Part shown: positions 1 to 5,195 of the stretch, piece by piece
How positions within the stretch are numbered: the first letter of the stretch is position 1
Layout of the letters: each line of letters begins with the position of its first letter
Source of the DNA: an uncultured Cytophagaceae bacterium
Lineage (GTDB): Bacteria > Bacteroidota > Bacteroidia > Cytophagales > Microscillaceae
Assembly (NCBI GenBank): GCA_937899305.1
Contig: CALDJV010000681.1
Span: forward strand, 1 to 5,195
DNA length: 5,195 bases
Direction: 5' to 3'
Translations under genes and position numbers: made by a program
Notes under the pieces: generated by a model
Told to the model about the DNA's origin: nothing
What the model saw: only the letters and a program-made list of their open reading frames with translations
Database searches by the model: none

Positions 1-93
1 AAGTGTAGCAAAGAGGGATAAAACTAAATCGGACAGTTATTGCGAACGCGTTACTTAATAACATTGGACTACAGGTCGTTTGACTCACTTTCA

Positions 94-154
94 TTTCTCT
101 CGGTACTTTATCCTGAGAAAAGCGTTTTACCAAAAAAGTAAAATTCCTTTTTTT
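94..154 (+). terminator. Possible terminator-like hairpins in the leader
   Basis: TTTCTC at 94-99 is the exact reverse complement of GAGAAA at 115-120. A short inner GG/CC pair (102-103 with 112-113) encloses an 8-base loop. A second inverted repeat, TTTTAC at 125-130 and GTAAAA at 138-143, is followed after four bases by seven T's at 148-154. This could end transcription from a gene to the left of the window. Both stems are short, and the one nearest the T tract is almost all A/T, so this may be chance in AT-rich DNA. Confidence 0.2.
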
Positions 155-237
155 ATATGAAATGTGGTTAATAAGCGCATCCAATGGTGTTTTTATGCTA
201 AGGCCTCAGACTGACATAGGTATTCATGGAATTATAG

Positions 238-245
238 TATCTTTG
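238..245 (+). promoter_or_regulatory. Candidate Bacteroidota -7 promoter element
   Basis: TATCTTTG matches the Bacteroidota -7 consensus TAnnTTTG at all fixed positions. It lies about 140 bases before the start of the SDR-SUMT gene and would give a 5' leader of roughly 130 bases. No good -33 TTG is found at the usual spacing; the nearest is CTG at 211-213, with a 24-base gap. A weaker alternative nearer the gene is TTG at 338-340 with TACAATTC at 362-369. The assignment rests on one short motif. Confidence 0.35.
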
Positions 246-385
246 CTGCGTACTTTGTACAGAGAGGGGAGCGTATCTGTTTGGTGACCCAAATTTCCAC
301 CTCCTTTTTATTTTACGATTGACTCAAGATGGGTTTATTGTACAAAAACTCAGTTACAAGATACAATTCTAGATTTTAAATAATT

Positions 386-1930
386 ATGAGGAAGCATATC
401 TCCATATTAGGATTGGGGTGGTTGGGTTTACCACTTGCGTTGAAACTTCAAAAAAGTGGTTATTCAATTAATGGAAGTACGGCTGCATTAGATCAATTGA
501 AATCACTATCTGAGCAGGCATTTCCCACAGGTAGAATAAAAGTTGACCCTGACAAGATTATTGGAGATTGGGAGTCTTTTGTATACGAAACATCGACCCT
601 TATTATCAATTTTCCACCAGAACGAGTTGATACCATAGAAGCAATATACCCACTTCAGATCGAGCAAATCATAAAGCATACTCCCGCCTCAATCAAGGTT
701 ATTTTTGTAAGTTCAACATCGGTGTATCAAAATAGCAATGGATTGGTGAACGAAGCCGAAGACTGTGTTCCAGAAAAAGCATCTGGCCGGGCACTACTCA
801 AAGCAGAGCAATTATTACAACAGCATTTTGGTAGCAACCTCACTATTTTACGTTTGGCCGGATTAATCGGGCCTCAACGTCACCCGGGAAGATTTCTGAC
901 GAATAAAAAACAATTAAAAAACCCTCAAGTGCCAGTCAACCTGATTCACCAGAAAGATGCCATAGGTTTAATTGAGGCCATATTAGAACAAAATTGTTTT
1001 GGTGAAGTGATAAATGGTTGTGCAGAGGAACACCCAAAACGCAAAACATTTTATGAAAATGCGGCTATCCAATTGGCTTTGCCAGCTCCTGTTTTTCAAG
1101 CAACCGAAACCGAAGAGCGTTTCAAGATAGTAGACAATTCAAAATCGAAGTCACTGCTCCATTTTACCTACCAGTTTTCAAATCCAGAGTGGATTTTTAC
1201 TAAAAAACAGTTGCCCGAAATCAATATTATCGGAGCTGGACCTGGTAATAAAAATTTATTAACCTTGAAAGCTTTTGAGGCCATCCGAAACGCCGAAGTT
1301 ATTTTACATGACCATTTGATTTCCGATGAAATATTAGACATCAATACCGAAGCCAAGCGCATTTACGTAGGTAGAAAATTTGGTGATAAAAAAGATCAAG
1401 CCACCCGGCAAAACAACATCAATCATTTGATGAAAAAATATTGTGAACAGGGAGACAGCGTGGTGAGGTTAAAATCTGGCGATCCATATGTTTATGGTAG
1501 AGCCGCAGAGGAAGCACGTTTCTTGAAGAAGCACCAGCTGCCTTTTACCGTGGTCCCAGGGATTTCAGCTGCCTTGGCTGCGGCTAATATTTGTAATATT
1601 CCTATTACAGAACGTAACCATTCCAATGCCATGTTGATATGTACGGCCCATACGGCGGATTATTCGTTTGAACAGCTCAATGGAATCGCCCATATGCTCA
1701 AAGCCGGCAATACGATTTCTATTTACATGGGGTTAAAAAGCTTGCATAGAATTGTTCCTAAACTACTGGAAGTCTGCCAAGATGATCGTATTCCGGTAAA
1801 TGCGATTTCGAGTGTTTCGAGAAAACAGCAGGCAATGGTGACCGGAAACTTAAACAACATAGAAGAAAGAATCAGAGAAGCGAATTTACAAATGCCAGTG
1901 GTTTTTATTATTGGGGCAACTCCGATTTAA
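386..1930 (+). CDS. cobA: Fusion of YeeZ-like SDR Rossmann domain and uroporphyrinogen-III C-methyltransferase (SUMT)
   Basis: The SUMT half (about residues 277-514) methylates uroporphyrinogen III twice with S-adenosylmethionine, at C2 and C7, giving precorrin-2, the entry to corrin and siroheme synthesis. Visible SUMT motifs are IIGAGPGN (281-288), DHLIS (309-313), VVRLKSGDP (359-367), YGRAAEEA (370-377), VVPGISAA (389-396) and ISIYMGL (444-450); its length is that of a complete SUMT. The N-terminal half (about 1-272) is an atypical SDR of the YeeZ type: nucleotide-binding GLGWLG (9-14), FVSSTSVY (107-114), LRLAGLIGP (155-163), and an NxxxxxLLxFxYxFxxPxW tail ending at residue 269. Only about five residues join the two domains. 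The catalytic SDR tyrosine appears to be missing (R135 four residues before K139). ATG 386 is the first start after an in-frame TAA at 377-379 and has no Shine-Dalgarno. The SUMT half departs from its family at GPGD (GPGN), VGKR (VGRK) and GGDP (SGDP). The SUMT assignment is firm; the role of the SDR half is unknown. Confidence 0.9.
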   Translation: MRKHISILGLGWLGLPLALKLQKSGYSINGSTAALDQLKSLSEQAFPTGRIKVDPDKIIGDWESFVYETSTLIINFPPERVDTIEAIYPLQIEQIIKHTPASIKVIFVSSTSVYQNSNGLVNEAEDCVPEKASGRALLKAEQLLQQHFGSNLTILRLAGLIGPQRHPGRFLTNKKQLKNPQVPVNLIHQKDAIGLIEAILEQNCFGEVINGCAEEHPKRKTFYENAAIQLALPAPVFQATETEERFKIVDNSKSKSLLHFTYQFSNPEWIFTKKQLPEINIIGAGPGNKNLLTLKAFEAIRNAEVILHDHLISDEILDINTEAKRIYVGRKFGDKKDQATRQNNINHLMKKYCEQGDSVVRLKSGDPYVYGRAAEEARFLKKHQLPFTVVPGISAALAAANICNIPITERNHSNAMLICTAHTADYSFEQLNGIAHMLKAGNTISIYMGLKSLHRIVPKLLEVCQDDRIPVNAISSVSRKQQAMVTGNLNNIEERIREANLQMPVVFIIGATPI

Positions 1931-2091
1931 TCAAAGAGCTTGAAGTCGTCTTGACTTTTAGGAGGTTTATATAAAGAAAAGTTTAACAAAGTAATGGTAC
2001 GATTAGTTAAAGTCGCGCAAAAAGCCTGAATCGCACTTAGCGAATATTGTCTTTTGGCTAATTTTAAACAAGCTCCAAAAACGAATAATAA
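1931..2091. other. 161-bp spacer between the SDR-SUMT gene and cbiX
   Basis: No gene is seen here. A small inverted repeat, AAGTC (1943-1947) and GACTT (1953-1957) around a 5-base loop, is followed by only a few T's and is at best a weak terminator. AGGAGG at 1960-1965 looks like a strong Shine-Dalgarno but no start codon lies at a usable distance. The next ATG (1994) opens an 11-codon frame ending at 2029. No TAnnTTTG promoter match was found; TAATTTTA at 2059-2066 misses by one base and lacks a spaced TTG. The spacer could hold a processing site or a second promoter, but the sequence does not show one. Confidence 0.5.
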
Positions 2092-3030
2092 ATGAAAGAA
2101 GGAATTTTATTATGTGGGCATGGTACACGAAGAGAAGCGGGTGTAAAGTCATTTAAACGATTGGTGGGTATTCTGAAAGAACGTTATCAAGACGCGTATG
2201 AAGTAGATTATGGCTTTTTAGAATTTAACCACCCCACTTATGAAGCCGCAGTAGAACGCATGTACTTAAATGGAATTCGTAAAATTTATGCACTACCAGT
2301 GATTTTATTTGCTGGTTCACACGCTAAAAATGACATCCCTTATGAATTAAACACGATACAGAGTTATCACGATGATCTCACGATTTCAATGGGTAAACAC
2401 ATTGGGGTGAGTTCTTTTTTATTGGATTTATCGGTAAAACGCATTGAAGAAACCGAGAAAAACTTGCCCAAAGTAGATAGAAAAGATACCTGTTTGGTAG
2501 TGGTGGGTAGAGGAACGACCGATCCTGATGCAAATAGTGATGTGGCTAAATTGACCAGCATGCTCTGGGATGGAATGGGGTTTGGTTTTGCAACAACCGC
2601 GTATAGTGGAACTGCCTATCCTAAAATTGATGAAGGTTTGCAGTTGGTAGAGCGATTGGGTTTTAAACGTACCATTGTCATTCCATTTTTCTTTTTTACA
2701 GGGATATTATTAGAACGAATTTATAAACATGTTTCTGAAATGAATGCCAATTCTGACTTGGAATATGTGTATACTGATCCATTTGGGGCTGATGAGTTGA
2801 TTCTGCAAGCCTTTGATGAACGTTTGCAGGAAGCCAAAAATGGCACTGCAAATATGAACTGTCAGCTTTGTAAATACCGAAAACAAGTGGTTGGTTTTGA
2901 ACAAGATCAAGGCAAAGAACAAATAGGCCACCACCTCAATGTAAAAGGAATTTTGTTTGAGGAGGACGAAAAACCCAACGAGAAACAAAATAGTGTAGGG
3001 AGTAAAATTAAAAAGATGTTGGGGATATGA
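2092..3030 (+). CDS. cbiX: Sirohydrochlorin cobaltochelatase, long form (CbiX)
   Basis: Cytosolic class II chelatase that inserts Co2+ into sirohydrochlorin (factor II) without ATP, giving cobalt-factor II for the early-cobalt B12 route. The 312-aa protein shows the long-form layout of two related halves. The first (about 1-120) has LLCGHGTRR (6-14) with the metal-binding His10, GFLEFNHP (41-48) with Glu44, and LFAGSHAKNDIP (72-83) with the second His77. The second half (about 132-245) repeats the fold, but GHG has become VVVGRGTTDPDAN (136-148) and the FAGSH site is FFTGILLERI (201-210), so only the N-terminal site appears catalytic, as is usual for this class. The tail carries MNCQLC (255-260), matching the MxCxxC iron-sulfur motif of Bacillus-type CbiX, then HH at 280-281 and a charged end. 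ATG 2092 has an AT-rich lead without Shine-Dalgarno and gives the expected N-terminus. The stop overlaps the cbiL start by ATGA. A role in siroheme is possible, but the neighbours favour B12. Confidence 0.93.
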   Translation: MKEGILLCGHGTRREAGVKSFKRLVGILKERYQDAYEVDYGFLEFNHPTYEAAVERMYLNGIRKIYALPVILFAGSHAKNDIPYELNTIQSYHDDLTISMGKHIGVSSFLLDLSVKRIEETEKNLPKVDRKDTCLVVVGRGTTDPDANSDVAKLTSMLWDGMGFGFATTAYSGTAYPKIDEGLQLVERLGFKRTIVIPFFFFTGILLERIYKHVSEMNANSDLEYVYTDPFGADELILQAFDERLQEAKNGTANMNCQLCKYRKQVVGFEQDQGKEQIGHHLNVKGILFEEDEKPNEKQNSVGSKIKKMLGI

Positions 3031-3737
3031 AAACAGGCAAAATATATGGCGTTTCTCTAGGGCCTGGCGATGCTGATTTAATTACCCTAAAAGGGTTAAA
3101 AACATTACAACAAGCAGATAAAATATATTACCCAGGGTCGGTGTTTAAGGGGGGACGAAAGGCAAGTTATTCATTGTCTATTTTAAACCAATATGATTTA
3201 GATCCAGAAAAATTAGAGGGGTTTTATCTGAAAATGGACTTAGAAAGAGCTCAGGCAAAAGCATTGTATGAAACTACATTTCAACGCATACTCACCGATT
3301 ATAACAAGGGCTTGTCTATAGCAATTGTGAGCGAAGGAGACCTGAGCACTTATAGTTCTTTTTCTTATTTACTAGAAAAAATACAAGCCCATCAATTAAG
3401 CATCAGCCTCATTCCTGGAGTGAGTTCTTATTTGCATTTGGCATCAGAAAGCAAAACTCCCTTGTGCCTACAAAACGAAAAAGTAGTAGTGATTCCTCGA
3501 GTGCAAAGCAAAGAGGAATTAGAAGAAGCGATTGATCACTTTGATACAGTGGTACTCATGAAAATAAAGTCGGTGATGAGTAGCATTTCATCGGTAATAG
3601 ACCACACAAAACATCGTATTACTTACGCCGAACATTTGGGTACTGAAAAGCAATTTATGACCAATGACTGGGCAACGGCCAACCAAAGAGAAATTCCTTA
3701 TTTTTCCCTTGTCGTGATTAAAAAAAACAATAAATGA
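3027..3737 (+). CDS. cbiL: Cobalt-factor II / precorrin-2 C20-methyltransferase (CbiL/CobI)
   Basis: Transfers a methyl group from S-adenosylmethionine to C20 of (cobalt-)precorrin-2 or factor II, the first committed step towards corrin rather than siroheme. The 236-aa length is normal for the family. Tetrapyrrole-methylase motifs are in order: YGVSLGPGDADLITLKG (7-23), the C20-type FYLKMDLERA (66-75), VSEGDLSTYSSFSYL (101-115), LIPGVSSY (128-135) and VVLMKI (175-180). The GDL in place of GDP at 104-106 is a small departure. EGD..TYSSF and the VxMK segment separate this enzyme from CbiF, CbiH or SUMT. The start lies inside the end of cbiX (ATGA at 3027-3030) and the stop overlaps the next start in the same way, suggesting translational coupling. 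Placed after a cobaltochelatase, it most likely acts on the cobalt-containing substrate; that choice is inferred from context. Confidence 0.92.
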   Translation: MKTGKIYGVSLGPGDADLITLKGLKTLQQADKIYYPGSVFKGGRKASYSLSILNQYDLDPEKLEGFYLKMDLERAQAKALYETTFQRILTDYNKGLSIAIVSEGDLSTYSSFSYLLEKIQAHQLSISLIPGVSSYLHLASESKTPLCLQNEKVVVIPRVQSKEELEEAIDHFDTVVLMKIKSVMSSISSVIDHTKHRITYAEHLGTEKQFMTNDWATANQREIPYFSLVVIKKNNK

Positions 3738-5104
3738 AGATAACTGTTGCAGGCTTGGGGCCTGGTGATATCAATTATATGTTACCCGTAGTCAAAAATG
3801 CTTTGCAAAAAGCAGACGTAGTGATTGGTTACGATTATTATTTTCAATTTGGAGCCTCCCTTTTTAATGAAGGTACCGAACTCATTTCAATGCCTTTAGG
3901 CAAGGAAGAAGCCAGAGCACACAAAGCCATTGAGAAAGCCAAAGAGGACAAGTATGTGGTAGTGATTGGCTCGGGTGATGCCAGTATTTATGCAATGGCC
4001 GCCATTGTGTATGAAGTAGCATCTAAAGAAAACCACGATGCCATTGAACTAGAAACTTTGCCTGGTGTTTCGGCTTTTTTGGCGGCGGGTAGTAGATTAG
4101 GGGCTCCCTTGGGCCACGATTTCTGCTGTATTTCTTTGTCAGACCTTATGACGCCCTGGAATAAAATAGAGCAACGAATTAGGGCCGCAGCCATGGGCGA
4201 TTTTGTCACCAGTTTGTACAACCCAAAAAGTAAAAAAAGGCATTGGCAATTGGGTAGATTGCAAAAGCTATTTTTAGAAGAGCGCGCTCCCAATACCCCA
4301 GTTGCGATTATAAGGCATGTCACCCGCCCCGAAGAAGAAGTCAAAATCACGACTTTAGAAGCACTCGACCCAGAAGATGTAGATATGTTTTGTTTGGTCA
4401 TGATTGGCAACTCTCAAACCTATCGTTTCAAAGACTATTTGGTAACCCCCCGAGGCTATCTCGATCGAAAGCCACATACTGGTAAAGAGATTCAACAAGA
4501 GAGCTTTAGAATCGTTACCCAACATATCAAAGCATTGCCTTTTTCAATTTCGGATAAGTGGGCCATCACCAGAGTGATTCATACTACCGGAATTTTAGAC
4601 GATTTCAAACATTATTTGGCCACCCCAAAAGCCATTGAAAATTGGCACCATCACCTGAAAAACGGGGGCGAAATTGTAACCGATGTGACCATGGTACAAG
4701 CAGGTATTACAAAAGCATTTACCAAGGAATACGGCAATCAAATTCACTGTTTGTTAAACGATGAAGATGCGCAATTATTGGCAAAATCGGCCAACATTAC
4801 CCGCTCTCAGGCAGGGATCAGGCAAGCAGTTGAAAAACATCCGAATGCTTTGTATGTGGTTGGAAACGCCCCTACTGCCTTATTTGAAATTGTAACCCAA
4901 TTGAGGGAAAATACATCTTTTAAACCGATTGGTGTGGTAGGGGTACCAGTTGGTTTTGTCAATGTTTTGGAAGCTAAAGAACAACTCTCGCAAACAAAAA
5001 ATACCGATTGGGTAATTGTAGAAGGAAATAGAGGAGGCAGCAATGTGGCCGCAGCAATTGTCAATGCTGCTTTTACGCTACCCGAAGCTTCAAACTATTT
5101 TTAA
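3734..5104 (+). CDS. cobJ/cobH (cbiH/cbiC): Fusion of C17-methyltransferase (CbiH/CobJ) and precorrin-8X methylmutase (CbiC/CobH)
   Basis: The N-terminal domain (about 1-240) methylates C17 and drives ring contraction, converting cobalt-factor III or precorrin-3B to (cobalt-)precorrin-4. Its motifs are VAGLGPGD (5-12), IGSGDASIYAMA (78-89), LPGVSAFLAAGSRLGAPLGH (109-128), ISLSDLMTPW (133-142), TSLYNPKSKKR (159-169) and IIRHVTRPEEE (192-202), all typical of CobJ/CbiH. The C-terminal domain (about 254-456) is precorrin-8X methylmutase, moving the methyl group from C11 to C12 to form (cobyrinic) hydrogenobyrinic acid. It shows ESFRIV (256-261), TRVIHTTG (279-286) with the expected catalytic His283, TDVTMVQAGI (316-325), VGNAPTALFEI (376-386), VGVPVGFVNVLEAKEQL (402-418) and EGNRGGSNVAAAIVNAA (430-446). 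Both halves look complete; the linker is only about 15 residues. I see no ferredoxin-like C-terminal extension of the CbiH60 type; the methylmutase is in that position. The start overlaps the cbiL stop (ATGA, 3734-3737). The two activities are several pathway steps apart. The same two families are known as neighbours or fusions in other genomes, so this is probably not unique. Confidence 0.93.
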   Translation: MKITVAGLGPGDINYMLPVVKNALQKADVVIGYDYYFQFGASLFNEGTELISMPLGKEEARAHKAIEKAKEDKYVVVIGSGDASIYAMAAIVYEVASKENHDAIELETLPGVSAFLAAGSRLGAPLGHDFCCISLSDLMTPWNKIEQRIRAAAMGDFVTSLYNPKSKKRHWQLGRLQKLFLEERAPNTPVAIIRHVTRPEEEVKITTLEALDPEDVDMFCLVMIGNSQTYRFKDYLVTPRGYLDRKPHTGKEIQQESFRIVTQHIKALPFSISDKWAITRVIHTTGILDDFKHYLATPKAIENWHHHLKNGGEIVTDVTMVQAGITKAFTKEYGNQIHCLLNDEDAQLLAKSANITRSQAGIRQAVEKHPNALYVVGNAPTALFEIVTQLRENTSFKPIGVVGVPVGFVNVLEAKEQLSQTKNTDWVIVEGNRGGSNVAAAIVNAAFTLPEASNYF

Positions 5105-5186
5105 ATTGTTACATTGTTCCGCTTCGCTCATTGTTGCATTGTTAAATGGCTGCGCGAGGCGATACACTATCGTATTATTGATTGTT
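5105..5186. repeat. ATTGTT-word cluster with a stem-loop after the last gene
   Basis: ATTGTT occurs five times in 82 bases (5105, 5113, 5130, 5138 and 5181), three of them as CATTGTT. Between them CGCTTCGC (5120-5127) can pair with GCGAGGCG (5154-5161) over eight positions with one G-T wobble and a 26-base loop. A competing small hairpin CGAT/ATCG lies at 5160-5172. No clean T tract follows directly, so it is not a classical terminator, although it sits where the operon transcript might end. Its make-up suggests a dispersed intergenic repeat, which one window cannot show. Confidence 0.4.
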
Positions 5187-5195
5187 GATGTTTGA

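Larger units (their letters stand above)
1..385. other. Gene-free leader upstream of the cobalamin operon
   Basis: No convincing gene is seen in these 385 bases on either strand. The + strand frame entering at base 2 runs only 18 codons to a TAA at 56-58, so it could at most be the tail of an upstream gene. A reverse frame is open from about 206 to the left edge, with an ATG at 94-92, but its translation looks like no family I know. The region contains an inverted repeat near 94-120, a second AT-rich one at 125-143 followed by seven T's, a TAnnTTTG element at 238-245, and hairpin potential at 280-304 before a T-rich stretch. I found no cobalamin-riboswitch B12 box or its usual conserved GC-rich core. 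Confidence 0.6.

Noticed and set aside
2..58. Tail of an upstream + strand gene (18 codons to TAA)
   Set aside because: Too short to tell from chance; no recognisable C-terminus.
2..206. Reverse-strand frame open from about 206 to the left edge, with an ATG at 94-92
   Set aside because: From the ATG only about 31 codons are visible, the translation matches no family I recognise, and no promoter is evident. It could still be the start of a divergent gene; sequence to the left would settle it.
1..385. Cobalamin riboswitch
   Set aside because: No B12 box or conserved core found by eye on either strand; a covariance-model scan would be decisive.
1168..1362. Reverse-strand reading frame inside the SDR-SUMT gene
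   Set aside because: It lies wholly within a well-supported gene and resembles no known protein. The same applies to reverse frames at 2367-2561, 2710-2988, 3988-4410 and 4807-5064.
386..1930. Calling the first gene a classical siroheme synthase CysG
   Set aside because: The N-terminal domain has YeeZ-like SDR motifs and length (about 270 aa), not the CysG/Met8 dehydrogenase-ferrochelatase fold, and the neighbours are B12 genes.
1994..2029. 11-codon frame after AGGAGG in the spacer
   Set aside because: The distance from AGGAGG (28 bases) is too long and the peptide is too short to support.
2059..2066. TAATTTTA as a promoter for cbiX
   Set aside because: One mismatch to TAnnTTTG and no TTG at a suitable distance upstream.
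5188..5195. ATG at 5188 as the start of a next gene
   Set aside because: Only eight bases remain in the window, so nothing can be judged.

Overview
The window carries part of a cobalamin (vitamin B12) corrin-ring biosynthesis operon, all on the + strand. It probably comes from a member of the Bacteroidota. That assignment is an inference from three things: AT-rich DNA (around 40 % GC by eye), A/T-rich start regions without a usable Shine-Dalgarno sequence (…TAATTATG, …ATAATAAATG), and a TAnnTTTG-type promoter element in the leader. No marker gene fixes the lineage.

Layout: 1-385 is a gene-free leader with some hairpin potential, one Bacteroidota-like -7 element and no recognisable cobalamin riboswitch. 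386-1930 encodes a 514-aa fusion of a YeeZ-like atypical SDR Rossmann domain with a uroporphyrinogen-III C-methyltransferase (SUMT/CobA). 1931-2091 is a 161-bp spacer. 2092-3030 is a long-form CbiX cobaltochelatase with a C-terminal MxCxxC motif. 3027-3737 is a C20-methyltransferase (CbiL/CobI). 3734-5104 is a fusion of the C17-methyltransferase (CbiH/CobJ) with the precorrin-8X methylmutase (CbiC/CobH). 5105-5195 is a non-coding tail with repeated ATTGTT words and a stem-loop. The last three genes are joined by 4-bp ATGA overlaps.

The genes work nearly in pathway order. SUMT makes precorrin-2. An oxidation, for which no classical enzyme is present in this window, gives sirohydrochlorin (factor II). 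CbiX inserts cobalt, CbiL methylates C20, and CbiH methylates C17 and contracts the ring. The attached CbiC domain acts several steps later, moving the methyl group from C11 to C12. A CbiX next to CbiL points to the early-cobalt ('anaerobic') route. The remaining ring-modifying genes (CbiF, G, D, J, E/T, A) are not here and may lie outside the window.

The most interesting item is the SDR-SUMT fusion. Its layout (N-terminal Rossmann domain, C-terminal SUMT) parallels siroheme synthase CysG, but the Rossmann domain is from another family. Several normally well-conserved SUMT positions are also altered. Whether the SDR domain replaces the missing precorrin-2 dehydrogenase is a testable hypothesis, not a conclusion.
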